The notes below the pieces were generated by a model that worked only from the letters and a program-made list of their open reading frames with translations, was not told the DNA's origin and did not search any database. DNA of 64,000 nt from Zychaea mexicana (lineage: Eukaryota; Mucoromycota; Mucoromycetes; Mucorales; Lichtheimiaceae), in NCBI RefSeq assembly GCF_025766255.1, contig NW_026516668.1:558001-622000 (forward strand), in the 5' to 3' direction. Shown one piece after another: positions 18,763 to 33,200 of this stretch. The position numbers were made by a program, and so were the translations under genes. The stretch's first letter is position 1. The number at the start of each line of letters is the position of its first letter.

Positions 18763-20596
18763 ATGATGCCCCAGAGGTCTCTACCAGCCATCCGATCCAA
18801 CCGAAGCCAGACCAGTCAGCCAGCAGTTCAAAATCTTCCGCTACTGCCTTATGAAATTCACGACAAGATTTTTCAACATCTAACCTTACGTGAATGTTGG
18901 CGATTAGCTTCTGTATGCCAAGGGTGGCGATTCATGGTTCTGAATTGGCAACCACTTTGGACGCGCTTATCGACAGAAGATTACAAGAATGATAGAATCC
19001 TGGATCTACTGCCCTCGTATGGCTCTTACATTCGAAGCGCGTCTGTCAAAAGTATCCTTGTCCATACAGGCGAAGAAGGCCTTTGGTCTTAAATTACTGA
19101 CTTTATCAAAACACGACACTTCTATGCCATTACTCGAGGTCAGCTAAAAGTTCATACTGCACATATGGAAATGAAAACCGGCATCTTGGCGTCCTCCCGT
19201 TTTAGTGGATTTTTTGTAACTCCAAATGATATTGTAATAGTTGACCTGAGGTTGCCACATTTTACCAACGCGCAATTTTCAGCCTTGGCAGATACTTGTG
19301 GCTCTGCATTGACTCACATCATACTGATGGTACAAGGATGTGATCACGCAACATCCGTCCAGACAGTGTGCTTCGACGATGTCCGAGTCTTATCAAATTT
19401 GCTTTCATGGGATGGATCAGCTATCCTGAATCTTGGAAGCCAGACCTAACCAATTTCGAACACCCCACACTGTGCGACCTATCATTTAACTTTTACAACA
19501 TTGACGATCTCAACTTTGATCCAGTGCCCTTCCTACAAGCGACGCCCAAGCTAAAGTGCTTGTGCTTAAGCACTGATGGTTTGTTTTCGTACAATGGCGG
19601 CAATGGTCTATCGTTTCACAAACACTACGACAATACTCGCCAAATCTTAAATCTCTAGCTCTCCACAACGGCTCCAACGCTTTTTGCATGGATATGGCAT
19701 CCTCATCCTCTACAGACGATGACCGTTATTGTATGACAACGCCCATAGCAACGGAAACAACAGCGATGACGACGACGACAAGAGCGAGAGATGTTCAGCA
19801 ACTGCGCATCTACTACAGCATCGATGGCGACAGAAGCAGGCTTCAAGATATCTCACTGGAATTGGCGAGAGATTTGAGCGAACAGCTGCTGTCGCTTGTT
19901 ATTCAAGGATACGTACCCCACAGCAGGGACATCCTAACGACACTTACTTTTTCTTCCCTTAGGAATTTCAAGTTGGACACTTATAACGAGCGTGACACTA
20001 TTGCATTGGACTTGCGGCCGTTCCTGTCGAATGCATCAACTCCAAACTTGACAAGTCTATCTTTGTGCGATGTGAACAACACGCACGACGCTTTGGTATC
20101 TTCAATCACCCCCAAAGCACGCTTGCAATCATTGGTGCTGAACGGATGTCTTATGACTGAGGCTTCCTTATTAACGTTGCTGGAAACATTATCGAAACCA
20201 GTAATTGATGTCCAGCAGCAGCAGCGACAGGAACTAAAAAAGCTCACATTGATATTGATACCACACGTAATAACATCAGCCGTACTGAACGTCATAGCGC
20301 AGAACATGTATGCGTTAGAAGAGCTAAGGCTTCAGCTGGATCACCAAATCTTGCCCACGTCAAAATTGGAACGGTTCCTCGACACACGAATGCAGATAAC
20401 GACAAACAAGCTCTTAAAATTATGCATTAGCCAAAGCTTCGATTTTCAAGGAAATGGTTGCCATGATCATTCTACTGTTGACAATCTTCTCAAGAAAATC
20501 GGTCAAAACGCGAAACATTGGGTCTACGCTGAACAGCGAGAGCAGCCTCGTTACTACTACAATGATATTAAAATGAAGAAAGAACTATCAGGGTAA
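18763..20596 (+). pseudogene. F-box / leucine-rich-repeat protein, disrupted
   Basis: An F-box motif lies near residues 27-65 (NLPLLPYEIHDKIFQHL, then WRLASVCQGWRFMVL and WQPLWTRL). Downstream sequence has LRR-like blocks such as LRRCPSLIKF, PTLCDLSFNF, PNLKSLALHNG and LTSLSLCDV. F-box proteins of this kind act as substrate receptors for SCF ubiquitin ligases. The frame is broken three times: a TAA at 19090-19092 (same frame resumes at once), a shift near 19365, and a second shift near 19615-19645. Each piece reads on smoothly as LRR protein in the new frame, and no GT-AG intron of sensible length can remove the breaks. Intact length would be about 610 residues. It is a young pseudogene unless the breaks are sequencing errors. 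Confidence 0.75.
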
Positions 20597-21282
20597 AACG
20601 TAATAAACTATGCCTTGCTTTTCCCCTCCCGCATTCTCTCTTACGATCGCGGGTAAAGGGCCGTAGTGTAGATGAGCAGGACGGTAGCAAAAGTCAACTA
20701 CGACAGTACCAAAACTCATGGCATATTCTGTGCACAAAGTTAAGAGTTTCCTTGAATGAGATAGGTTGGGTCTTTTTTTCTCTTTCAAAAGCGATGGCTC
20801 GACTGTATATTGAAAATAGCATCGATCGTATTAGAAAGATCTTAATGAGAATCAAGCCGTGCTTTACTGTTTTTGTTGCTTTACCTATGAAAATAGCCAA
20901 CAGTGAAAGTGGCCACCAGCACTGCAACGACGCTTCGCTGAGTAATTCCTTATAATATGTCCATGGTCAATCACACCATAGGTAGTATGCGTTTGCAGTT
21001 ATTTATATAGCGTCGTGAGATCATTAAATTACATCATATGCCACTTTCTGGAAGAAGGAATTACCTGATAGTGTTACCACCATGTCCCCTCCGGCCCACC
21101 CTGCTCTTGCCGCTGTTTTTTGCTGTTGGATTTTGGCTATACGAGCCTCTGACCCAGTTGATGCACGAGATAACCACTCCCAAGTCGAAGCAGGATCGAA
21201 AAAATGTATTATTACAATAAAGATATCTTTAATTTTTATTATTATTCTATGATTAATTATTACATACATGAGAGAGGGATTT
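20597..21282. other. convergent 3' region of F-box pseudogene and midasin
   Basis: The left neighbour ends at 20596 and midasin (minus strand) ends at 21283, so both 3' ends are here. On the minus strand an AATAATAAA-type poly(A) signal lies near 21225-21250, which fits the end of the midasin mRNA. See the separate entry for the 60-codon ORF at 21038-21220. Confidence 0.45.
21038..21220 (+). CDS. possible small one-span membrane protein (doubtful)
   Basis: A 60-codon ORF holds a central hydrophobic segment (about residues 22-35, TLLLPLFFAVGFWLY) and a charged, lysine-rich tail. A TATATA-like motif (about 20999-21008) lies upstream, and the stop codon overlaps an AATAAA sequence. No family is recognised. 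The opposite strand is also open here for part of the length, so the coding strand is not certain. Confidence 0.25.
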   Translation: MPLSGRRNYLIVLPPCPLRPTLLLPLFFAVGFWLYEPLTQLMHEITTPKSKQDRKNVLLQ

Positions 21283-24200
21283 TCAAGCAGATACAAAGCT
21301 AAAGTACTGTCGCAGAGCATCAGAGAGGGCTTCAGGAAGAGCATTAATATCACGGAGTACCATAAAGTACTGGAAGGGGAAGGTTTCCAAATACGGTCGC
21401 ATTTGTAACGTGAGTTTGCCGTTTACAGTAGTGTACTTTACGTTCGTCATTTTCAAAATCGAATCGTTTTCGGGCTTGTTGTCAACAACGATAAAGATCA
21501 GCATGACATGTTGGTCCATAGCTTGTCGGACTAATTGCTTGAGTGTTTCGTGGTCGTCGCAAATACCGTCCGAAATAATAAGCTGTAGTTGCCATAGTTC
21601 ACCACTTGAGCTGTTTTGAGCGTTCTCGAACAACGACAAAGATGATTCAATTAGTTGCTTGACATGCGTCTTTTGTTGTGCAAAGGTAAACTGTTGTAAG
21701 ACTGAAGCACCGGCTTCGGCAGTGAACGGCTGATCAAATGGATGTAGGAGACGAATACGTTCACCAAATGATGTGATGGAGATATCGCCGACTTCGAGCT
21801 GTGACAAAGCCTTGGAAATCAATGAGAGCGTCTCGTAAGCCAGCTGTACAGAGTGCGACTCGGACATAGACTTGGAGTCGTCGACTGAGATCATGACTTG
21901 ATACTGACGTTTACTAGGCTTGGTACGTCGAAGCCAGATCTTGTCCTTCTTAAACTGACTCGCAATATACGGAATGATCTTCTTCATATTGAGTCGTTTT
22001 CCTGTACGATAGTCTCCCCTGAGCTTTGTTGCCAGAGTCGGTTCAAGGATGAGTCGCAGCTGTTCGCACAAGCCCATGGCCAAGTCATGTGTCAAGTTCT
22101 CATAGCGTTGCCAAAGATCGCGTGCTTGATGGATATCACGGCCTTCTTCACGCCATTCCGATACTGTTGTCTCTAATTCTTGACGCATACGCTCAATAGC
22201 TTCTGGATCCAATGGCTCATGGGCAACCAAGGATTCATCCATGGTCAATACCTCGCCTTCTGCAGGAAGATCTGATTCAGGTAGACGTTTGCTGAGAATA
22301 GCGCCGCGTTGATCACCTTGCACTTCACCTATGCTTTCTTGTGGCAAAGGCATCGTATCAACTTGATCTTGTTGCTTTTCCTCGTCATCTAGATCCATTT
22401 CGCCAGCTTGCGCTTCTTCGTCTTGTGTTGTTTCATCCATTGCACCCATGTTGATATCTTGAAGTTGATCAACAGCTGCATTACCCATGGTTTGCATATC
22501 ATGTGCATCGTCATCGTTCTTGACATATTCGAAAGCATGATCGTCATTCACTTGAGCTTCACGGCTGTCTTGAACGTCCTTCTTGTCTTGCTGGCCATCT
22601 TCATCTTCATCGTCCTCGTCTGCATCGGCTACATCGGCCAAACGACGTCGCCAGCTTTCCAAAGCATCACCAAGGCTACGCTGCGGGTTAGTTTTAGCTT
22701 CAGCAGATGTTTCTTCATCTTCATCGACCTTGTCTGGTTCGTCATTGGCTTGATTCGTGCCACGTTCAGCCATGCCTTGTTGGTCCTTGGTCTCTGCAGG
22801 TTCTTCTTCATTTCGTGCATCATCCTCAGCAGACTCGTCTTCGCCTTGCTGTTTGCCCTTGGAGGTAGAGCTCATCTTGCCGGCCTGACCTTGGACACCA
22901 AACTGGTTGTCTGCAGCATCGGTCTCGTCGTTGGGATGCTCACGGTTATGCGACTTGCCCTTTTCGTCTTCCTCTTGTTCATCCTCATCCAACTGACCGC
23001 CCTTTGTCTGTTCGTTATCGCCAGCCATATCTTCTTGCTGTTCTTCTTGGTCTTCTTCCTTGTTTTCATCCCCTTCTTGCTCTTGATCAGGCATTTGCGC
23101 CGTTGCATCTGCCAGCTCATCGTCTTCTTGGTTCTGCTCTTGCTCGCCTTCACCAACATGGTCTAATGGATCGTGGAACTCTTCACCATCATCTTCTCCC
23201 ATTTCTTCTTCAGCTTTATCCTTCGTTTCTTCATCCATATCCATTGGATCAAAGAATTCTTCGTCTTGGCCACCTTCTTGTTCCTCGTCATTGGCATCCA
23301 TGTCCAAATCCTCAGGTAATTCTAATGTCTCAGCCTCAGGCACTTCGACGTTCATCTGCTCGCCAGCTCGGTTCTCCTCGGTGCCATCATCATCCTCACC
23401 AGCCTCCTCTTCATGTTCGTCACCACTACCGTCGCCTTGTTCATCGTTTTCATCGCCTTGATCGTCCTGCTTTTGATCAGTCGTGCTAGACTCCTCTTGG
23501 CGTTCGGGCTTTTCACCGTTACTTTGTGGCTCCTGATCCTCGCCTTCTTCCTCATCCTTGGCAACGATGTCGGATTCTTGCTGTTGCTGCTGACCTTGTT
23601 GGTCCACAGTCTTGTCAGTATCCTTGCGCTCGTCATGTGCTTCATCGTCGCCCCACATCTTGTCATCGACTGCATCCATATCATCGACGTCGCCAATCTC
23701 ATCGTCCATTTCTTCTTCGTCTTCTTCATCATCGTCGTCCTCATCTTGTTTCTGATCGTCTTGGTCATCCTCGACGTCTTCCAACTCGCCTTCAAAGTCG
23801 TTCTCCATCTCCATGCCGTTCTTTTCTTCCTTGGTTTCAGACTTTTCTTGCTTGCGCTGCTCTTCGTTTTGTGTGCCAAGCACTTGCTCTTCGTCTTCAA
23901 TCTCTTCGCTAACGTCCTTGTTGCCTTCACCTTCGCCGATACCCGTGCCCATGGTAGTACCATCAGCCTCGCCTTCTTCGCCTTCTTCATCCGCATTAGC
24001 AGGCATACAGAAACCTTTGCTGATAATAATGGTAAACGAGTTGATCAAAGCATAAGTCATCTTGGACATGGCCTTGTGGTGTGTCAAGAACTGGCTGAGC
24101 GTGTGTTGGATGATGAGCATGTATTGTTGGACGAATGGATAAGATTGCTGCAACAGACACAGAGTATCTTGTGCGTGGTCCGTGCATAGCAATTCATGGG

Positions 24201-27200
24201 CCGACGCAAGTGCTGACACGCATCGCTTGGCAACGGTATCCATGTGCAACGCCTGTGTCAGGGTGAATTGCTCGCTATGCTGGTCACGGATGTAGTTCTC
24301 ACCCATGTTGGACAACTCATCATCGTCTTCGGTTTCCTTGGCCTTCAGGGCTGCAGTCTGACTCTCAGCCTTGGCCTTCTTCAAATCTTGTACCGAGACC
24401 AAGATGGCGTCAATCATGGAGTAAAGTTGATCGCGAAGTGTCACAACAGTTGTCATGGACGCAATCTCGCCTTGAACAGATTGGACAGAACCAGGGCGGT
24501 CGATACGAGAAAGAATCGCCTGCACTACGTGCGTCGTTTGCGGTGCTTGTTCCATGATGTTTTCAAAGGCCGGACGGATGGTTGCCTTGACTGTTGACTC
24601 GTGAGTGGTGATCATTTCATCGATATCAGCAGTAAGGAGTGCTGGTGACGATAAATGAACAGCCGAAAGGTACCGCTGGACAAAGCAACGGTCGACTGTG
24701 TGCTGCACCTTGACCAACTGAGCATGCAGTTGTCGAATTGACACCACTGTTTGCTGGCCATTGTATTCACCTTGAATGGCAACTGTAGCAGCAGCACTGC
24801 CAATCATATCGACCAGGTCATCCACCCATTTTTTGTGAGCTACCAACTGTTGGTCCAATACTCGATCCACGCGCGATACGTTCATAGTGGCAGTGTCATA
24901 GAGCGCAGCCAGCTGAGTTGCAGCGCTTTGGAGCACTTGCATTTGTCCTTCAAACCGTGTCGCCAACGTACGCTCCTTGTGTACCAGGGAAAACATATGC
25001 TCTGTAGCGCTCATGCTGCGTTCAACCTCCAAACGGGACAAGTCCTTGCTCACTTCGGTGGTACAAAGTTTTCGCAGATGCGATACCCGTGCAATGCTGC
25101 GGTAATAGTAATCATTTGCCTTTTGCCACAATTGGATCATGTCCTCGGATCCACTGCTGAAGCTGTTCAGTCTGGCCTTCTGCAAATGACGATCCTGCAA
25201 AACAGTATCAAGAGCAGCCACATGCTGACTAAACAGGTATGTGGTATCCGCATTCTGAGCAGCCAAAGTGCCTGGACGCGACTTAAGACCCAGACGGCGT
25301 AGTTCTTTCAAGAAGTCCACCAGTGCCTTCTTCTTCAGCAGTTTCTGATTCTTGACTAATGACTTGTTTTCATCCGTCATCATGGCTGGAGTTTCCTTTT
25401 GGTACGACTTGATTTGCTCAATGACTTGGGTCATAAAATCTTCCAGTGGGATATCCACGGCCGCTTTGAGCACATCATCACGGCAGTAGCGACGCATCTT
25501 GTTCAACGTGCCGGGAAGATCCTGCAAGTGACGCTTGACGTCTTCAGATGGTATTGGGACCATTAGCGCAGCAGCAGGGACTGTTGTCTCGCGCATCCAC
25601 ATATTCGGCTGACTCAATTGGTCTATAAAGTTCTTGTTCTGATCGTTGTAACGTTTCTCGTCACCATATTGGAACATGGCGTGCTCCTGATTATAGTTTG
25701 CAATAGCCGTGAGCATGGATGTGCCAAGGGCCTCGCGATATTTGCGGATACACTTGTGAAGCTGCTTGTGCGTCTTGTGTGCGCTTTGACGTAGAGCATG
25801 GATATTGACATCCTTCCAAGTAGCAATCTTGACGGATTCTTTGAGATCCTTTTCAATCGGCTTGCGTAGCTGGGAGAGCATCAATTGGACGTGGCCTAAG
25901 AACTGGCTGTAGTAGGCACACACGTTCTTCAATAACGTTAATGCACTCCACTGGTCTACAGCGTTGCTCAATTCAGCTTGCACTCGAGCTTGGCATGCAA
26001 AGCTGTTCAGCATCTTGAGTCTAGGTTCAAATTCAATCAAAGAACAGGTCTGGAAGAAGTGATCCAAAGCACCGATGAGCTCGCTTTGCTTGGTCGAATC
26101 GTTGAATGCAGTGTTGTTGACGGTATCAAACAAATGGAACCACCAGGTATATGCCGCATTTTGGCTGTATTGTTCCTGGGCTGCTAGAAGCGTCGGCCAG
26201 CAGTTCAGTTCGAGCTGACGCCATTGCACAATCAGTTGGATCAACTCTTCACGTTGTGCGCTTAAAGAAACGTGTTTGGCGGCATAGGCTTCCCAATCCT
26301 CGGATTTCTGTAGCAACAACTCGATACCGGTCAAAAACTTGGCGACAGGGGATACGATAGAAAAGCTGAGGAGTCGGTCGCAAATAACAACAAGTTGCTG
26401 CAAGACTGCGTGATCTGGCCACTCTTGTTGGATTTGTTCAACACGTGCCTTGAATCGCTGAACGACAGGATGCACCTTCTTTGCTTCGGCGACGTTTTCG
26501 CTGGTGTAAAAGTCATACAAGGCGTCGCTGGTTTTGCTAAACGAGTTTGTGGCTTCCAGGCGTTGCAAAGATAATGCAGTAGCTTGCAAATGACCGGCGT
26601 TACACCGAATATCAATCGAGTCACCAAAGGCGGACGTAGACATTGATGCCAATTGGGCTGCAATGGCATATGAGCGAAGCAATTCACGGTCATGGTTCTT
26701 GCTGGTATCACGCTTTTGGCATGTATCGACGCGGAATGTATCAAAAATGTACTTGTGCAATTCACCGATACGCTGGACATCGCTGTCATCCAACACAGAT
26801 TCTTCCTCGACCTTTGGCGCAGTCGCACCGCTAGGTGGTGCATCATCGCTTTCTTCAAGATCAGCAAACGATTCGTTAAAGTCGGCAAAGAGCTTCTTCT
26901 TATCTTCCTCCTCTTGTTCTTCTTCTGTTACGGGTTCGTACTTCTTCGTGCGCGTCTTGTACATCTGCTCCTTTTCTGCTTCCTTTTCGCGTTTGTATTC
27001 TTGAGCAGCCTTCCAAACTTGAACAATTTCAGCAAAGATACTGTTAATGGCCGCCAAGTCTTGTTCAGAAAGATAGCCATGTAAATCGACCGCCATAACG
27101 AGACGTTGCAGAACCGTGACCAAGATGCTGAGATAGAACGCCCATTTACGTGAAGTCGGCGCACGTTCGAATACGATAGCCTTGAGTTTTGCGAGGTGAA

Positions 27201-30200
27201 TCGATTCAGTCAGCATATGCCAGTCGAGATCCAGAGGCTGGGCGCTTAATGATGGGTTGCGGATAAACAATGACACAACTTCACTCAGGTAGGCATCAGC
27301 ACGGTCATTTTGGTGCGTTGACACCATCAAACGCAAGCCGTACTTGACATCATCAACGGCTACAAGCAGAGGCTGCAAGATATCACGATACATTGGGTAT
27401 TTGGCGTGGATACGGTCAATAAACTGGATCACATTGCCTTGCAACAGTCGTTCACGCTGAACCGCCATCGCTTTGTTGTCATTGGTGTTTTCCGTAAGTG
27501 CTTCAATCAATGATTCAGTGTTACTGGCAAGGAGATGCTTCTGCAACGACGCAAGGTCAACAAAAATATCATCGAGCTGCGATTTTTGAGGCCGAAGCGA
27601 GAATGTGGTCGAGGATGCGGATAATTCGGTTTCAATACGATCGACAAGTCCCTGCTGTTCTTGGATAGTTACGTTAACGTCGTTGCCAGTAGCAATCTTT
27701 TCAATGTGCGTGCGGACGTCGATGTTGTTTAAGCTTGCATCCTTGCGGTGACGCAGCAAGTCTACCCGCAAACGAGGCTCGGCCGTTGGATCAACAGGAT
27801 AATCAGGGACATACGCAGTAACAAAGGCAAGACCAAGAAGAGTACGTGCTTTGCCAATGGAAGCGAAAAATGAGCCCACATCCTTGCTTCTGTAATGGCG
27901 AACGGCGTCTGTCAGCGACAAAATCATGTCAACGTAGTACTTGTTCAACGATCCTGACTGTAATGTTGATATGATCGCATTGAATGTTGCAAGTGCATCG
28001 TCGTAATCAATAGCCGATGCTCTGGAATATAGATCGGTCTGGGCAAGCTGGTCGATAAATCTGTTCAGTCTGCCGAATACATCATGTAGATCTTTATAGA
28101 AGATAGGATGAAGCACAGGTTGCGACGCTTCAAGGATCTATTTATAAACAGTAATGGTAAGTGAGACGGCGAATTGCTTGTAATGCAAACTGAGCAATTT
28201 AATTGAATTATACCTGATATGCAGATGAAATGAGCATGATAATTTCAATAGCCTTTCTATCCTTGAGATTGACGTTCGTCGCCAAAAACCTTCTAAGAGA
28301 TTTCAGTTGTTTCACTGCATTTTCGTAGGCCTCTGCTGACATCTTTTCGACAAAGGACAATAAGTTCAAGCAGACTGTTGTCTCCACACTTTGATACAGA
28401 TTTTGTGGGCCGTCACTAATATTAATAGACTACATAATAATCACACAAGTTAGAAAAAAAAATGCAAACAAAATACAGAATATAAGAAGCTAAATATATG
28501 TGACATACCACTTCACGCATGGAAGGCTCCAACTGATACAGGCTTTGCTGGAATACGCTAGAGCGCCACAATCGACGATGCCACACGTGAGCCGCATCTT
28601 GGATCAGTCCTGGTAATACTAACGAGAGTTTCGACGTTGCTAAAAAAACATAAATGTATAAGATGTCATGTCAGTTTTTTAAAAAAAAACTATATATCCA
28701 GAAGCATTTATCAACTTACAGTTGGAATCAAGTACCCAAGCAAGTCGTTGATAAGGAACCATATCCAGTGGTGGTCGAGACGTTTTGTTGAGAGCTAGTG
28801 ATTTTAAAGACTTTGCTTTTTTAACCAGCTCTTCGATCTGGTCGTTCTTGTTCAATCCATAGGCTGTCATGTAAAGATCATTGACCAGCTCCATTTCTTT
28901 GACTGTGCTGGTGTAATCCAGCAATGGAACCAGGGCAGTATCCCAAGCAGTATGTCCGACAACGACAGGCTCCTTCTCCAGCTGCTTCTTGACATACTAT
29001 ATAAGCAGAAATAAATCAGTTAAAATCTATTAATCAAAAACTCAAGTCATTTTAGATAAATATTAATGCTTACCTCTGGTAACTGTGAGAGAGATCGACC
29101 CAACTTTGATGCTTGCTTATCATCGCTTTCATCGACAGCATACAACGTTGCGAGTCCTTCCACTATTGCCTCTTTCGTTTCCAGGGATGTGTGCAAGACA
29201 AGATCTGTTGCACTCAATTTTTTATCTATGCATATATTATGTTTAAAGTGTTATGTTATAGGAGACAGATAGACTTGCATTAATGTTTTTCCCCTTACCT
29301 GAATGTTGATATGAATCCATCTGCGTGCTAATGCTGTGTAACTCTTGTTCGACATCAAATAAAGACTGCGACGCCAGCGTGGCAGGAGCAAAGTACTGCC
29401 ACAATGCTTTCATAGAGCGACAAGTCTCAAAATCAAATCCAGCCATTGTATCATCAACGACATCTGAAATGATCTTTGCAAAATCCAAGTCATTAACCAG
29501 TGCCTGAACTAGACGTAAGTTATTCAAGTAATTATCAAGACTGAGAGGACGGCTATCCGCAATGCGCCAGGCAAAATCGCGTGTATCGAGAATTTGCTGC
29601 AAGCGATCGAACAAATCAATGTGGCATGTTTGATAAGCCTTGCTTGAGAGCCATTGTGACATGGCATAGTCGACTGTCGTAAAGAATGAAGAGACCTTTT
29701 TCACGATTGGATGTAATAGTTGTGCTTCAGTCAATCGACCATCATGGAAGCTGTAGGATTGTTGCAAAGCCGTCATGCTGCCCAACTTGAGTCGCATGGT
29801 TGCTTTCTGGACTGTCTTGACTGCGTGCTCATACTTGCACAAACGAATCACCAACGAATACGCTTTTTGCAGATTCTTAATAGAATAAAAGGGCAGACTG
29901 TTAGTTTTATCTTATACCTAAGCGCCACTCTAAAATTTTACCTTGTTTGATCGATCACGTGAGTAGTCATGGAATACTTGATCCTTGCACACAGTTTTCA
30001 AAAGATGCATCACACGATCAATGGCAGTCGTGTTCGATACCGAAGCATGTTCAGCAATATAGGCGAGCCAATGCAAGCGCAGGTTAGCATCTTCACTCAA
30101 CAAGCTTTCCAAAAAGTAATCCATGGCAACCTCAACACGATGCTCGTCTTGTTCTGGTTGTTGCAACAGGTACAGTAGGCAGGCGCCTTGAACGGAAACA

Positions 30201-33200
30201 GTGGCCAAGCTAGAGTCTTGATCAACCATAGCACCGCCGATGAAGTAAGGGCAGTTGGTTGGCGACAAGGCCTGCTCCAGCAGATCTGGCATGTCCATAT
30301 CCGGTGCATCCTCCATAAACACGTGATGGTACGAGGCCTGAATGGCATCCTTGAGAGACTGACCACGCTGCAGACGTTCAACGACGTAGGTTGCCAGCAT
30401 CAAATAGTCGCGTACAGATCCCTTGTTACGCAGGGCGGCGTTGGCAGTTGCTTGTAGTTCGTTCAGCAATACTGGCATGCGTGCACCTCGCAGACCCAAA
30501 CTGTTGACCAGCTTAGTTGCGTCTTGGACATCGGTCGTGTTCCAGTTGGCATCCACCAAAGAAATTTCAATACCGCGATTTCGCATGGCACGAGAGAGTT
30601 CGCCGTTGTTGGGATCAACCGTCATAAACATACGGAAGTTTGGATGTGGCTTGATCACCTTGACTTGTCCATCGATCAATCCACGTTCGTTTACCATCAA
30701 AACACCGTCATTTTCAAAAAGCGGATTCAAACGATCCAAAACGGAAGGGTTACACAAGTTGGCATTGTCAATCAAAAGCCAATGGCCTTGTTCCAGTGCA
30801 TGAATCAACAAACCATCGATCCATTCGAACTTGCCGGCAACGCTGCTCTTTTCAAGCTGCTGCAAATTCTGGGCGGCTTCCACCATTGCAGTAATTTCAA
30901 CCAAAGCATCTGTGTCTACACGTAGCGCAGCTTGGTTCAGCTGTTCGACGATACTCTCCAACAAGGCATAGTCCAGTTGTTGCTGTTGCTGGCTGTTGTC
31001 AGATTGTTGAGACATGCGTTGCTGTGTTTTGAGTGTGAACCAAGCATCGTTGAGCTGACGAACGTGTTGCAGTAACTCTGGTTGTTGGTTTGTCGATTGT
31101 GCCATCAGTAAAGCGCGGGTCAATCGGCTGGTAACACGTTCCAAAGCATCCATCACCACTTGTCGATGTCGGTTCAGATCAACTTGTTCAAAACCACCCA
31201 ATAACTCCATTGTATCCACGCTGTTATTCATGGCAAATTCTTGCAGTCTGTTGCCCGTAAGTCGGCTCAGTAGACGTACAAGCGATGTTTTGCCCGACGC
31301 CGAGGGGCCAGTGACGATAGCCATCCATCCGGATTCGACACATTTCATCAAGGCTTCAAGTGGTGCCAAGAAGGTGTGCAGCAGATGCTCGTCCAGTTCG
31401 GGAGTTGATTTTTGTGCCAGGCGAGGCAAACGGGAGTGACCCACTACCAATTGACCAGGCGAGACGTGGTATGCTGGATTGGCAGTTCGCGTGTACTTGG
31501 TGCCAAACACATGTTCGTACAATTCAATGACCTTGACACGATCTTCACACGTACGCATACGTTGCAAGTAGATCGTCTCCAAATACTCGGATGGATCACT
31601 TGCGCTATCCTTTTGCATCAATTCGAGCCAGCGGAAAACGTCACGCAAGTTAAACTCCCAAGGGCTACCCTTGCGTCCAAAACGGCAGCGTACCATGGTC
31701 TCCTCATACATATGGGTATTAAACTCGATCATCTGCTTCAAGGTTTGTGCGTCGAATTGAGGGAATAGATGTCCACAAATAAATAGCAAGTCGTCTGCGG
31801 TCAAGTGCTCGACATAGACTTGCGTGAAGCGATTGACAAACGATTTTGGCAGGCCCTTACGACCACCACCTTGTTGTAGCGGGTTCTGAGCACCAAACAC
31901 GCGGAATCCTTGAGCGCAAAAGAATTCACGATCCAATTCGGGAATATAGACGGCACCACGGTGATCGAGACAGGAATTCAGACCTTCCAGTACGGACTGC
32001 GACGCCAAGTTCAATTCATCGAGCAAAACCCAGTCGCCCTGCTTCATTGCTTGTAGGAACGGTGCATCACGCCAAGCAAACTCACCGCTGTCACCACCTT
32101 CAACAGGCAAATCGGAACCGAAAAGATCCATCAAGTCCGTTTGCTCAGACAAGTTGATACGCACCAACCGATGGCCTGCTGCTGCTGCGAGGGCCGATAC
32201 AAGACTGGTTTTACCGACACCGGGACTGCCTTCAAGTAAAATAGGTTTCTTCAGCTGCATGGCACGCGCCACACGCATGGCATTGTTGGACGTAGTTGGT
32301 GCCAGCAAGGTAAACTTGATATTGGCTTTGCCAAGCGGACCACGTTCGATCAGGAAAGGACCAATGGCAAACTCATCGTCGGTAAGATTCACTTGCCCTT
32401 GTGTTTCGCCCAGCACAGTTTCCTCGTTCTTCGCATCAGGACAGCTTGCGAGTTGGCGCAAGCATTTCAGTCTAAAGTCCTTGAGCGTGTCGCCGCTGAG
32501 AAATGAGCCAGAAGCACCATGAGAACCAAGACCATCCAAAAGCACTAGGCAGCCACCGTGTGCAAAGGTCATATCTGGATCAAGGTTCCGCTCGACAACA
32601 CCGGCATGTATAAACTGCACCCAAGACAATATGTCACGCAGGCTGACAACAGTTCGCGTTTGGCCCAAGGATTGTGTAAACCATCCAATAAAGTCGAGCA
32701 TCTTGGTACCGTAACCGTTCAAAGCAGGGTGCGCTGCGAGCTGTTCATCGATAATCATTGTCAAATCGTCACGGTCAATGACCGAGGGAACCCAGATTTC
32801 AGTAAAACGGTTGCGCAATGCTGGCGAAAGTTCTTTCTTGCCGTAGTCACCACCAGGGTTCATGGTTGCTAAAAACTGGAAGCCTTCTTGACCAATCAAC
32901 TCTTCAACATGCTTGCCACCCTTTTCGGCCAAAACCAACAGACGGCTCGGTTCAAGAACAGAGTTGAGACGCTCCAACACCGAGTCGTCAGCCAGGGATA
33001 TTTCGTCAAGCAAGAATAAATGTCCACCACGCAAAGCTTGCACCAAAGGGCCATCGTGCCACTCAAAGAGTTGATCAGAGTCATGGTTACGTACAGGTCG
33101 TTGACCGCCCAACAAGTCCCCAGTTTCGGTGTTTTGATGGCAGTTGACAATATGCAGTTCGCGATTGAATGTCTCTGCAAGCATCTGACACACCGTGGTT

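Noticed and set aside
19327..19362. A 36-bp GT-AG 'intron' to explain the first frameshift in the F-box gene
   Set aside because: It is shorter than any other intron here, and its removal does not join the LRR frames properly.
22408..24189. Long plus-strand ORFs opposite the midasin acidic region
   Set aside because: They mirror the Glu/Asp-rich codons of midasin, whose complements avoid stops. Their products are Ile/Leu/Val/Phe-rich nonsense with no domain.
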